Source: Bin87 sp965243255
GTDB lineage: Bacteria; Chloroflexota; Dehalococcoidia; Lucifugimonadales; UBA3495
Direction of reading: 5' to 3'
Length of the DNA: 64,000 bases
Assembly (NCBI GenBank): GCA_965243255.1
Contig: CBDEUH010000004.1
Coordinates: 2,604,001-2,668,000, forward strand
Made by a program: the position numbers and the translations under genes. Numbering within the stretch: position 1 is the first letter of the stretch; each line of letters begins with the position of its first letter. Positions 44,192 to 52,546 of this stretch are shown piece by piece. A model generated the notes under the pieces. It was given only the letters and a program-made list of their open reading frames with translations. It ran no database searches and had not been told where the DNA came from.

Positions 44192-45235
44192 TTACGCGGT
44201 TCCCATGGCGTAGCTGAGGGCCTGGACGCCGAGGACCTCGGAGCGCCAGCAGGCGGAGACGTGAGGTTCCGCGTCGCTGCTCTCCACCGGCATCAGGGGG
44301 GGCGTCTCGGTGGCGCACTTGTCGATGGCCCAGCGGCAGCGGGCGCGGAAGGAGCAGCCCTGGGGCAGGTTCACCAGGTCAGGCGGCTGGCCTTCAATGG
44401 GCACCAGCTTGGCCGCGTTGCCCTCCTCGTCAATCAGGCGCTGGTCCAGGCGGGGCACCGAGTCCAGCAGGCCGACGGTGTAGGGATGGCGGGGGTTGGT
44501 GTAAATCTCGTAGGCCGAACCCCGCTCAATGATCTTGCCGGCGTACATCACGTTGACCCGGTCGGCGTAGCGGGCCACCACGCCCAGGTTGTGGGTGATG
44601 ATGATGAGGGCCACGCCCAGGGTATCGGTCAGGGACTTCATCAGTTCGAGGATCTGGGCCTGAATGGTAACGTCCAGGGCGGTGGTGGGCTCGTCGGCGA
44701 TGATCAGCTGGGGGTTGCAACTGAGGGCCATGGCGATCATGACGCGCTGGCGCATACCGCCGCTGAACTGGTGGGGATACTGCCGGATGCGGCGTTCGGG
44801 GTCGGGGATGCCCACCTGGGCTAGCAGGTTGATGGCGTCCTGACGGGCTTCGTCCCGGGTTTTGCCCAGGTGCAGCTGGATGGTCTCGGTGAGCTGGCGG
44901 TCCAGGGTGAGCACGGGGTTGAGGGAGGTCATGGGTTCCTGGAAAACCATAGCCATCTTGGCGCCCCGGATGCGGCGCATGTCGTCCATATCGACCTGGA
45001 GGATGTCTTCGCCGTCGAAGACGACCTCGCCGCCGATGGTTTTGCCGGGGGGGTCGGGAATCAGCCGCATCAGCGAAAGAGCGCTGACGCTTTTGCCGCA
45101 ACCGCTCTCTCCCACCAGGCCGAGGGTTTCGCCGGGCATTACCTCGTAGGTGATGTCGTCAACGGCTTTGACGACGCCTTCATAGGTAAAGAAGTACGTT
45201 TGCAGGTTTTTGACTTCAAGCAGCGGCTCGGTCAC
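44192..45235 (-). CDS. Oligopeptide/dipeptide ABC transporter ATPase (OppD/DppD-like)
   Basis: 347 residues. Walker A GESGCGKSVSAL, signature FSGGMRQRVMIA, Walker B LIIADEPTTALD, and the oligopeptide C-terminal domain with GCSFRARCRWAIDKC. Coupled with the OppF-like gene downstream, with which it would form the ATPase heterodimer. A minus-strand TATAAT at 45301-45306 lies 65 bases upstream. The usual two permease genes and the binding protein gene are missing on either side. Confidence 0.92.
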   Translation of the reverse strand: MTEPLLEVKNLQTYFFTYEGVVKAVDDITYEVMPGETLGLVGESGCGKSVSALSLMRLIPDPPGKTIGGEVVFDGEDILQVDMDDMRRIRGAKMAMVFQEPMTSLNPVLTLDRQLTETIQLHLGKTRDEARQDAINLLAQVGIPDPERRIRQYPHQFSGGMRQRVMIAMALSCNPQLIIADEPTTALDVTIQAQILELMKSLTDTLGVALIIITHNLGVVARYADRVNVMYAGKIIERGSAYEIYTNPRHPYTVGLLDSVPRLDQRLIDEEGNAAKLVPIEGQPPDLVNLPQGCSFRARCRWAIDKCATETPPLMPVESSDAEPHVSACWRSEVLGVQALSYAMGTA

Positions 45236-45300
45236 GGCAAGACTCCTCTCTCGGTCCGTTTTGCGTTTCCGGTCGGTATGATGTAGGGATACGCCGCCGT

Positions 45301-45306
45301 ATTATA
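45301..45306 (-). promoter_or_regulatory. -10 element of the peptide ABC ATPase operon
   Basis: TATAAT on the minus strand, 65 bases before the OppD-like start, without the TGN extension or a clear -35. Confidence 0.45.
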
Positions 45307-45485
45307 GCGTAACGGCGGCGGGTATGGCGGCGTTCAACTTACCATACGGCGGATAGGGCTGCAAGATGGCGACTTGTGGCATTGAACGCCATCGGTTATA
45401 AAACTAGCGGCCGGCAGATTGAAAGCGCGCCGGCCGGCGATGAAGACCGCTCGTTCTCCACACGACCGCGCAGGTGAATCAGCCG

Positions 45486-46415
45486 ATGCGAAAACCGCAC
45501 ATCTTTGCCGACAACCCCTTCAACCGCGGCGAGGTCGAACGCCGGGACGAGGACTGGATCGTTGAGCAGTCGGTAAATCCCGCCAGCAAGTTCCTGCCCT
45601 TTCGCAACCTCAACGTATTGCTCACCGACGACACGCCGCCCGAGCTGGGCTGGATGCCCGCCGGCGCGGTCCACCCGCTGCCCGACAACGCCGAGTGGAT
45701 ATTCCTGGGCCTGTTGGACGGCGCGGCCCACTTTGCCGTTGACCTGTCCAAGGACGCCGCTGCCGCCGAACGGGCGCTGGATGCCACCGGCTGGCATTTT
45801 GAGGACTGCCGCACCGCCGGCGAAACAATGTCGGGCCCCAATACCGGAATGCTGTCCCAAGCCCGCGCCCAGCTGGACTGGAACCTGCGGCACGGCTTTT
45901 GCGCCGTTTGCGGGAATCCGACCGACAAGGGCCGGGGTGGGCAGGTGCGCCTGTGCTCGGCCTGCGGCGCGCAGCACTTTCCCCGGACCGATCCGGTGAT
46001 TATCACCGTGGTGGCCGACACGTCCGGCGACCGCTGCCTGCTGGGTCAGTCCCGGGGACGCTTGCAGCGGATGCGGGCCTACTCGGCGCTGGCCGGCTTT
46101 ATGGACCAGGGCGAGGCCATCGAGGAGGCAGTGGCCCGGGAGGTGATGGAGGAGGCGGGCATCCGGGTGAAGAACGTGCGCTACCATTCGTCCCAGCCCT
46201 GGCCTTTCCCGTCATCGCTGATGATCGGCTGCATCGCCGAGGCGGACAGCACGGACATCAACATGGACAACGAGGAGATGACGGACGTCAAGTGGTTCAG
46301 CCGGGCCGAGGTGCTGAAGGCGCTGGAAGGGCGCAGCGAGGAGTTGACGGTGCCCGGCCCCATCGCCATCGCGCACCATTTGATCAAGTCGTGGGCCAAC
46401 GGCGAAATGCCCTGA
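45486..46415 (+). CDS. nudC: NADH pyrophosphatase (NudC-type Nudix hydrolase)
   Basis: 309 residues. C4 zinc ribbon (CAVCGNP...CSACGAQ), Nudix box GFMDQGEAIEEAVAREVMEEAGI-type motif (positions about 198-220), and the NudC landmark SQPWPFPSSLM. Splits NADH or NAD-capped RNA to NMN(H). The ATG at 45486 is preferred to the GTG twelve bases upstream because AGGTGA sits 8 bases before it. Confidence 0.93.
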   Translation: MRKPHIFADNPFNRGEVERRDEDWIVEQSVNPASKFLPFRNLNVLLTDDTPPELGWMPAGAVHPLPDNAEWIFLGLLDGAAHFAVDLSKDAAAAERALDATGWHFEDCRTAGETMSGPNTGMLSQARAQLDWNLRHGFCAVCGNPTDKGRGGQVRLCSACGAQHFPRTDPVIITVVADTSGDRCLLGQSRGRLQRMRAYSALAGFMDQGEAIEEAVAREVMEEAGIRVKNVRYHSSQPWPFPSSLMIGCIAEADSTDINMDNEEMTDVKWFSRAEVLKALEGRSEELTVPGPIAIAHHLIKSWANGEMP

Positions 46416-46490
46416 TGACAGTTGCCCGTTGCGCGCCCCGGATCCCTCGGCATATGCTGAAGTGCATTCCGACGGGAGGGCCGCAACGCC

Positions 46491-47063
46491 TTGACTCTCA
46501 TCGCTGACAGCGCCAGTGTCGCCGACGACCCCCAAGCGGCGACGCATTGGCCGGTTACCGTTTTTCCACCGCATACCGACGACCTGCTGCGGGACTATTT
46601 CGCCCACCTGGTGAACATGTCCCGCGACGACCTGATCGCCGTGCTGCCGGGACTGTCCGAGCCGGGTCTTTACACCCTGGCGGCGGCCCTGGCGCGGGGC
46701 AGCCACCGGGCCGCCGACGCAGCGGCAAACGGGCCAGCAACGGCCGGCTTGGCCGAAGCCCTGGTTGCCGAATTGCGCTGGCGCAACTGCCGGGCCATGG
46801 GAACCGACCCCAGCGGGCCGGTGCGTCGGGGTCGTTTGCTTCAAATGGTGGGCGCGTTCACCGGGCTGCGAAGGGTGGGGGCATCGTCGCTGCAGCGGGG
46901 GAAGCTGGCCGGGCGGTGTCCTTTCTGCGCGGCCGAATCGTTGCAGGTGTTCCTGCCGTCGGTGCGCTGGCGGTGCTTCAGTTGCCAACGGGACGGCGGG
47001 CTGCTGGAGTTTGCCGAAAGCTTGTTGGAGCAATTTCCTGGATTCCCGCCTTCGCGGGAATGA
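46491..47063 (+). CDS. Unknown protein with a primase-like (CHC2) zinc ribbon
   Basis: 190 residues from a TTG start behind GGGAGGG. The C-terminal third contains GRCPFCAAESLQVFLPS and WRCFSCQRDGGLLEFAESLL, the pattern of the DnaG N-terminal zinc-binding domain. The rest is helical with no TOPRIM or polymerase part, so it is a stand-alone zinc protein that may bind DNA. The last seven or so codons are made of the dispersed repeat at 47043-47120, so the original C terminus may have been lost. Confidence 0.65.
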   Translation: MTLIADSASVADDPQAATHWPVTVFPPHTDDLLRDYFAHLVNMSRDDLIAVLPGLSEPGLYTLAAALARGSHRAADAAANGPATAGLAEALVAELRWRNCRAMGTDPSGPVRRGRLLQMVGAFTGLRRVGASSLQRGKLAGRCPFCAAESLQVFLPSVRWRCFSCQRDGGLLEFAESLLEQFPGFPPSRE

Positions 47064-47120
47064 CGGGATGGGCGCGGGAATGACGGGATGGGCGCGGGAA
47101 TGACGAGATGGGCGCGGGAA
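47043..47120. repeat. Dispersed palindromic repeat with three 20-bp tandem units
   Basis: The hairpin TTCCCGC-CTTC-GCGGGAA (47043-47060) is followed by three copies of a 20-base unit beginning TGACGGGATG (47061, 47081 and 47101). The hairpin-plus-TGACG motif is a widespread short repeat of bacterial genomes. It sits between two convergent genes and supplies the 3' end of the upstream one. Confidence 0.9.
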
Positions 47121-47134
47121 GGGTAGAAGAGAAG

Positions 47135-49195
47135 CTACTCCTCTTCCGTAGTCCACACCCGGTACCCCGCCGGCTCCATGGTGGACGGCGCGGTGGGGGA
47201 CACGGCCACCACCAGCCGGCCGGCGGAGGCATCGGGCGCCGGCGCGGAGGCGGCGTGGCATCGGCATTGATCGTCCCAGGCCGGCTCCAGCCGGGTTGCC
47301 GAGCCGCCGGCGTCGGGGGGTGCGTCGATAATCACCCACACAACCCAGTCCTGCTGGACGCGGTTGTTGACCAGCACGAACCCGTCGGGCTGCCATTCAT
47401 CCAGGTCCAGGGCAGCGTCGTGCCACGACAGCCGGGTATCCTGCAGGCAGAATCCGGGGCCGTGGATGGCGTCGTCGGTAACGTAGTGGAAGCGCAGCAG
47501 GATATCCTGGCCGGCGTAGTCTGCCAGCGAGGCCGCGCCGTCCTGCCAGCCGTCGGAGGTTCCGGTGTAGCCGTCGCCGTAGCTATTGCCCACCGGATTG
47601 GCGTCCGTGGTTCCAGCGGCCGGCAGCACGTCCCAGGTTGCGCCGCCGTCGGTCGAGGCGGTGAGGTAAAGGTAATCCCAGTTCTCCTCGATGTGGTGCC
47701 AGTAGCGGTAGGTGAGCATCGGATCCGAGCCGTCGGGGGTGGCGGGCAGCGTCAGCGGCAGGGTCAGTGTGGCGGATATGGAGTCGCCCCGGTTGCTCCA
47801 CCAGCATTGACCGGGCACGTCAACCGGCAGCAGAGGGGTGGCGGCCTCGCCCGCAAAGTGAACGGTTAGCGGGCCGTCGGCGTCGGTCAGTTCCACGTAG
47901 TCGATGGCGTACTGGGCCAGTTGCGCCCTCGAGCGGTTATCGTCCGGCGACAGTTGCCGGGTTATATCGGCCATGACGTCCAGCGTGTCGTAGCCGAAGG
48001 GGGTGGAGTCCCAATCCAGCAGGTTGGCCGCCACCCAGTCGGCGAACACGGTGTGAAAGTTGGCCGGCGACCCATCGACGGCCATTGCGCCGCGCCCGTT
48101 GAGGAAGGCGTCCACGGCGGGGATGCCGTCGGCTTCAAGGGCCAGCAAGTCCTGCAAGCCGCCGGCCGGGGCGTAATGCTCCCGCAGGTAGTGGGCGAAC
48201 AGGGCCGCCGCTCCGTAGTTGAGGCCCACGTCGCTGTCCAGCTCGTCGGGCCAGTTAACCAGGGAGGCGTCGGGCCGGCGCAGGTAATAATCGATGCTGC
48301 GCACCGGATAGCCGGCTTCTTTCACCGCCAGCTCGGCCAGTCCTTCGTTCAGCCAGGTGGCTTCCGACTCATCGGCGTGCTGGTGAATGGAATGCTGCAG
48401 CTCATGGGCGAGGATGTGCAGGAAACCGCGATCTCCATAACGGGCCGCCCTGGCATTGATGTAAATGGCATCGGCTTCGTTGCTGTACGGGCTTACTGTC
48501 GCCGGATAGAGGTCGCCGCCGGACACGTAGCCCCCCACGCCCGGGATCCGTCCGCTGACGACGTGGCGGCGATTTGGGGCTGGTCCCGGTTTCCGCGGCG
48601 TGCCGAAGACCGCCGTGACCTGGGGGAAGACCCGTTGCTCTGCCTGCTGCACGGTGCGTTGCAGGTCATCATTTTCGACCCGCAGGCCTTCCTGAATCCA
48701 CCAGTAGGCGTTTTGCGAGACGGCCGCGAGGTTGAAGCGGTTGCGTTCCATTTTTAGGCGGGGGTAGTTCAGGGTCCAGAAGTCGCGGGTGTCGCCGACC
48801 TGCCAGTGGGTGGCATCCGGGATTGCCGGCGGCGGGGCGTCGGTGCGGCGCAGCTGACGGGCCAGCGCGAGCAAATCCCGTTCTGGGGGCGTGGGGAAGT
48901 CGGCGGCGGTCATGGGAACCGGGAGCCGCTGCGGCGCTGTGCCGATGGCAGGCCGCGCCATGCCCTCGACAACCACGGCCGTGGCGCCGAGGGCTACAAT
49001 TCCAGCCGGCGAGGGAGTTGGCGCGGAGGTTGGCGTACTGCTGCTGACCGGCGTCGCGACGGTTGGGGCGTCGGGCTGGGCAGGAAGGGGTGTATCTGAC
49101 CCGCAGGCGGCGGCCATCCACAGGAGGGCGGCCAGGACCAGGCCGGCGGCCGGCCATCCACTGCGGCGCAATGGATCCCTCACCGTCTCGCTCAT
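47135..49195 (-). CDS. Secreted lipoprotein zinc metallopeptidase with C-terminal beta domain
   Basis: 686 residues. N-terminal signal with lipobox Cys31 (WMAAAC), a Thr/Pro/Ser-rich linker to about 65, then a peptidase domain with zinc motif H264-E-L-Q-H268 (LAHELQHSIHQ) and E284 in WLNEGLAEL, the gluzincin arrangement. The C-terminal part (about 440-640) resembles the beta domain of immune inhibitor A-type (M6) peptidases (DAIHGPGFCLQDT). It is exported and anchored at the cell surface. 7 bases from pth on the same strand. Confidence 0.85.
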   Translation of the reverse strand: MSETVRDPLRRSGWPAAGLVLAALLWMAAACGSDTPLPAQPDAPTVATPVSSSTPTSAPTPSPAGIVALGATAVVVEGMARPAIGTAPQRLPVPMTAADFPTPPERDLLALARQLRRTDAPPPAIPDATHWQVGDTRDFWTLNYPRLKMERNRFNLAAVSQNAYWWIQEGLRVENDDLQRTVQQAEQRVFPQVTAVFGTPRKPGPAPNRRHVVSGRIPGVGGYVSGGDLYPATVSPYSNEADAIYINARAARYGDRGFLHILAHELQHSIHQHADESEATWLNEGLAELAVKEAGYPVRSIDYYLRRPDASLVNWPDELDSDVGLNYGAAALFAHYLREHYAPAGGLQDLLALEADGIPAVDAFLNGRGAMAVDGSPANFHTVFADWVAANLLDWDSTPFGYDTLDVMADITRQLSPDDNRSRAQLAQYAIDYVELTDADGPLTVHFAGEAATPLLPVDVPGQCWWSNRGDSISATLTLPLTLPATPDGSDPMLTYRYWHHIEENWDYLYLTASTDGGATWDVLPAAGTTDANPVGNSYGDGYTGTSDGWQDGAASLADYAGQDILLRFHYVTDDAIHGPGFCLQDTRLSWHDAALDLDEWQPDGFVLVNNRVQQDWVVWVIIDAPPDAGGSATRLEPAWDDQCRCHAASAPAPDASAGRLVVAVSPTAPSTMEPAGYRVWTTEEE

Positions 49196-49202
49196 CGCTG
49201 CT

Positions 49203-49871
49203 CTACTCCGCGTCCTGGGAGCTTTGGGTTGCGTCGGCGCTTTCGGTGGGCACGTCCGCTGCCTCGGGTTCGGGGCGCGGGTCGGTGTTGTAGCGGTTCA
49301 TGGCGACGTTGATGCCTTCTGCCAGCAGGCATTCCACGGCATCGGCGGAGCGGTGGATGGCGTCGCGCATCGCCGGCTGCTCGGCGTCGGAAAAGCGTCC
49401 CAGGACGTGGTCAACGCTGCCGGAGAGGCCCGGCCCGCCGATGCCGATGCGGAGTCGTGGAAAGTCGATGGTGCGCACGGTGCGGATGATGTCCTTGATG
49501 CCGTTGTGACCGGCGTCGGAACCGCGGGCGCGCAGCCGGATGCGACCCAGGGGCAGGGCCATCTCGTCGTACACGATAACCAGGTCTTCGGGTCGTCCGC
49601 CGAATCTTGCCAAGAGATACGCCACGGACTCGCCGGACAGATTCATAAAGGTGCGGGGTTTGGCCAGCGCCACGGGGAGGCCGTCGCGAAAGCCCTGGCC
49701 CAGCACGGTGGTGCGTCGCCGGTCGTTGACGGATATGCCCCAGCGTTCCGCCAGCAGGTCAACGCAGCCGAAGCCCACGTTGTGCCGGGTATCCCGATAC
49801 CGAGGGCCGGGGTTGCCCAGGCCAACGATGATGCGGGCCCGGGGCCGTGTTCGAGGGTCGTCAATAGCCAT
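49203..49871 (-). CDS. pth: Peptidyl-tRNA hydrolase
   Basis: 222 residues. Pth signature IVGLGNPGPRYRDTRHNVGF with catalytic H30, FMNLSGESV, and GSDAGHNGIKDI. Recycles tRNA from dropped-off peptidyl-tRNA. The family core is about 190 residues; here an acidic, poorly ordered tail follows after about 200. It is upstream of the metallopeptidase gene, with 7 bases between. Confidence 0.95.
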   Translation of the reverse strand: MAIDDPRTRPRARIIVGLGNPGPRYRDTRHNVGFGCVDLLAERWGISVNDRRRTTVLGQGFRDGLPVALAKPRTFMNLSGESVAYLLARFGGRPEDLVIVYDEMALPLGRIRLRARGSDAGHNGIKDIIRTVRTIDFPRLRIGIGGPGLSGSVDHVLGRFSDAEQPAMRDAIHRSADAVECLLAEGINVAMNRYNTDPRPEPEAADVPTESADATQSSQDAE

Positions 49872-49975
49872 AGAGTCAAATCACCCGACCAACAAGGTTG
49901 CCACGCCGGGGCAGGGATGGCAAGGGCGCGGGTGTCGCTATTGCGGCGGCGCCGAAGGGTGAGGCCCGGCATTCG

Positions 49976-49984
49976 TGGTATCAT
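49976..49984 (+). promoter_or_regulatory. Extended -10 promoter of the Asp23 operon
   Basis: TGG-TATCAT, 72 bases before the ATG at 50057. Confidence 0.5.
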
Positions 49985-50056
49985 AATTCCAACAGGTCTG
50001 ATAGCGTTATTTTCTCGCTATTACAAATTGATTACAGAAGAGACAGGAGGTCATAG

Positions 50057-50503
50057 ATGGGAACCAGTGAGATCGTAGCTGTTGAGGTTTTTCATCCCGA
50101 CGCATTCCCGTTCAGTACCGAGAACCCCAGCGGCGTGCCCGGCGCGACGAAGATTGAGCCCAACGTGGTAGCGGCCATCGTGGGACACGTGGTCAACAGC
50201 GTGTCCGGAGTGGACCGGCTGGGCAACACCGGCGGCATACTGCGCACGGTTGCCGACACGGTTCGGTCTCCCGCCGCGGCCCGGGCCACCGGCGTCGGCG
50301 TTGAGGCCGGGCAGAAGGAAGCCATCGTCGACCTTGACGTGGTGATGGTGTACGGTCATCGGATTCCCGCCGTGGTGCAGGAGATCCGGGAGACCGTGGC
50401 CCAGGAGCTCTTCGACCAGATTGGCCTGGTGGCCAAGGAGATCAACGTGGGCGTTATCGGCATCGAGTTCCCGGCCACCACTCCGTCCCGCAACGTGCAG
50501 TAG
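50057..50503 (+). CDS. Asp23/Gls24-family envelope stress protein
   Basis: 148 residues with the Asp23 fold: TKIEPNVVAAIVGHVVNSVSGV, VGVEAGQKEAIVDLDVVM, and VYGHRIPAVVQEIRETVAQEL. In Gram-positive bacteria Asp23 binds the membrane via AmaP and protects the envelope. The ATG has a perfect AGGAGG site. It leads a three-gene unit with the AmaP-like and small membrane protein genes. Confidence 0.9.
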   Translation: MGTSEIVAVEVFHPDAFPFSTENPSGVPGATKIEPNVVAAIVGHVVNSVSGVDRLGNTGGILRTVADTVRSPAAARATGVGVEAGQKEAIVDLDVVMVYGHRIPAVVQEIRETVAQELFDQIGLVAKEINVGVIGIEFPATTPSRNVQ

Positions 50504-50514
50504 CATCGGGACCG

Positions 50515-51093
50515 ATGAACCTGTTCAACGGAGTCCTGGTAGCCATTGGCGCCCTGGCGAGCGTAGCCGTCGGGGTGCTGATTCTGCTCCTGGCTACGGA
50601 GACCATCCCGGTGGAAACCCTGCCCGGCGCCGCCCTGCGCCAGCAGTTCGCCGGCGTGGCCGAGCACAGTGGGGGCGCCTTTTGGCAAGACGTGGGGATC
50701 GCCATCGGGTTCATCGCCATCGGATTGATTATCCTGGCCCTGGAAGGCAGGATGCTGACCCGCGGCGGCGCGGCCGGCATGGTGCTGGTCAGCGCCGGAC
50801 CCGAGGGCGTGGTCCGGATGTCCATGGACAGCATCGCCCAGTTGGCCCAGCGCACGGCCCGGGGAAATCGGGACGTTCGCAACATCCGCTGCACAGTGCG
50901 GGCCGCTCCGGGCGGGCTGACGATTCGCTGCGTGGCGGGCCTGCGCATGGGCGCGGACGTGCCCGAAGTCAGTTCCGACGTGCAGCAGAACATCCAGGTG
51001 GTGGTCGAGCGGCTCACTGGACTGCCGGTAACCGACGTTCCCATTCGGGTCCGGTACGAAGGCGACCGAGACCAGCCGGTACTCACGAGGTGA
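50515..51093 (+). CDS. AmaP-like membrane anchor
   Basis: 192 residues. Two N-terminal membrane helices (about 8-28 and 61-78) and a C-terminal soluble domain starting near 95. Same architecture as AmaP, the partner that recruits Asp23 to the membrane. Located 11 bases after the Asp23 gene. Confidence 0.82.
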   Translation: MNLFNGVLVAIGALASVAVGVLILLLATETIPVETLPGAALRQQFAGVAEHSGGAFWQDVGIAIGFIAIGLIILALEGRMLTRGGAAGMVLVSAGPEGVVRMSMDSIAQLAQRTARGNRDVRNIRCTVRAAPGGLTIRCVAGLRMGADVPEVSSDVQQNIQVVVERLTGLPVTDVPIRVRYEGDRDQPVLTR

Positions 51094-51097
51094 CGGG

Positions 51098-51319
51098 ATG
51101 CCCAAGCCCATAATCGTCGGCCTGCTGGCCGGGTTGATTTTCGGTATTGTCCTCATCTGGCAGGGGGCCGGCGCGGCCGGCCTGGTTATCCTGTTCACGC
51201 TGCTGGGGTGTCTGGTCGGGTTCGTCCTCTGGCTGGGCTGGCGGATGTACACCGGCGAAATTGACGGCCAGACGATGCGGGCGCTGATACAGATTATCTT
51301 CGGAGGGCGGCAGCGCTGA
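51098..51319 (+). CDS. Small two-helix membrane protein (DUF2273-like)
   Basis: 73 residues with two hydrophobic helices (IIVGLLAGLIFGIVLIW and GLVILFTLLGCLVGFVLWLG). The Asp23-AmaP-DUF2273 trio is a recognised arrangement in envelope stress loci, which supports the call. Confidence 0.75.
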   Translation: MPKPIIVGLLAGLIFGIVLIWQGAGAAGLVILFTLLGCLVGFVLWLGWRMYTGEIDGQTMRALIQIIFGGRQR

Positions 51320-51330
51320 AGACGCTTCCG

Positions 51331-51360
51331 TTGACGCCCCTTCCCTGACGGTGCTACATT
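51331..51360 (+). promoter_or_regulatory. Promoter of the first LLM oxidoreductase operon
   Basis: TTGACG at 51331-51336, an 18-base spacer and TGC-TACATT at 51352-51360. The start codon is 46 bases further on. Confidence 0.6.
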
Positions 51361-51405
51361 GGCGGCAAGAAACGCAGCAAACCACCGCACCGGGGAGGGT
51401 TGAAA

Positions 51406-52530
51406 ATGGCCAAGATGGACTTTGGACTGTTCACCACTTGGAACGCCGTGTACGAGGGCGGCAAGGTCCCCTGGGACCCCGACTATCAGGGCGGCAAGCT
51501 TCTTGAAGCCGAGGCTTACAAGCAGAACTTCCAGGAGATTGATCACATTGAGGCGGCCGGCTGGGACTACGTCTGGTTCGGCGGCGGCCACTTCTCCACC
51601 CAGGGCAGCATGGACCCCCAGTCCCTGATGCTGTCCGCCGTCATCGCCAACCACACCGAAAACATCAGGATTGGCACCTCCATCCACCGGCCGACCCTGC
51701 GGCTGCCCGGCGAGACCGTATCGGAGCGAGCATTGCCCCACGAACGGTACGCCTTTGACAACCTGCAGCTGGAGGATCCCTTCCAGGTGGCGGAGCAGGT
51801 CGCCATCGTTGACCAGGTCAGCGAGGGCCGATTCATCTATGGGCCGGGGGCACGCACCCGGGGCTCCGATCAGCGTCGGGAGTACTTCTACGAGTACCTG
51901 GAGCTCCTCAAGCAGCTCTGGGACGAAGACCACTTCTCCGGTTTCGAGGGCAAGTACTTCAACTATCCTGCCTTCTACGAGAGCTACATGAGCATCCCCA
52001 AGCCGGTGCAGAAGCCCATGCCGATGCTGCTGCCGGTGGACAGCCAGGAGAGCTTTGTGCCCATGGGCGAGAAGGGTTATCGCATCGCCATCGGCGCCGG
52101 CAGTTCGCCCCACAACCTGCGCGGCTCGGCCGTGCTGCGTCAGGACGTGCAGGACTACCGCAGGGCTTACATTGACGCCGGGCACGAAGGCGACCCCACC
52201 ACCGTGGTGCGGGTGCCCACCCTCGTCGCGGATACGCAGGAGAAGGCGGACCGCCGGGTGGAAAACCTGATGGACCTGGCCCGCATCTACTACGCCGGCC
52301 GGGTTGCCATCGGCAGCACCGACGCCGGCAGCGCCGGCCCGGAGGCCACCCAAGAGGTCAACCTCTTCGGCACGCCGGAGGAAGTGGTCGACAAAATCCA
52401 CATGTTCCGGGAAGCCTTCACCACCGACGAGATAATGTTCGAATGCAACTGGACATCATCGGTACCGCGCGAGGTGGTGATGGACACGCTCAAGTGCCTC
52501 AGCGAGGACGTGATTCCTCATTTCAAATAG
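51406..52530 (+). CDS. Luciferase-like (LLM) flavin-dependent monooxygenase
   Basis: 374 residues of the bacterial luciferase/F420-type TIM barrel: DFGLFTTWN near the start, then DYVWFGGGHFS, NIRIGTSIHRPTLR, VAEQVAIVDQVSEGRFIYGPGAR, and a C-terminal VNLFGTPEEVVDKIHMF. The cofactor is FMN or F420. The ATG at 51406 follows GGGGAGGG at a good distance, unlike the TTG at 51400. Shares an operon with the DUF1501 and TPP-enzyme genes, suggesting a shared catabolic path. LLM enzymes are expanded in SAR202-type Chloroflexota. Confidence 0.9.
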   Translation: MAKMDFGLFTTWNAVYEGGKVPWDPDYQGGKLLEAEAYKQNFQEIDHIEAAGWDYVWFGGGHFSTQGSMDPQSLMLSAVIANHTENIRIGTSIHRPTLRLPGETVSERALPHERYAFDNLQLEDPFQVAEQVAIVDQVSEGRFIYGPGARTRGSDQRREYFYEYLELLKQLWDEDHFSGFEGKYFNYPAFYESYMSIPKPVQKPMPMLLPVDSQESFVPMGEKGYRIAIGAGSSPHNLRGSAVLRQDVQDYRRAYIDAGHEGDPTTVVRVPTLVADTQEKADRRVENLMDLARIYYAGRVAIGSTDAGSAGPEATQEVNLFGTPEEVVDKIHMFREAFTTDEIMFECNWTSSVPREVVMDTLKCLSEDVIPHFK

Positions 52531-52546
52531 ACGGAGTGCAATCGCC

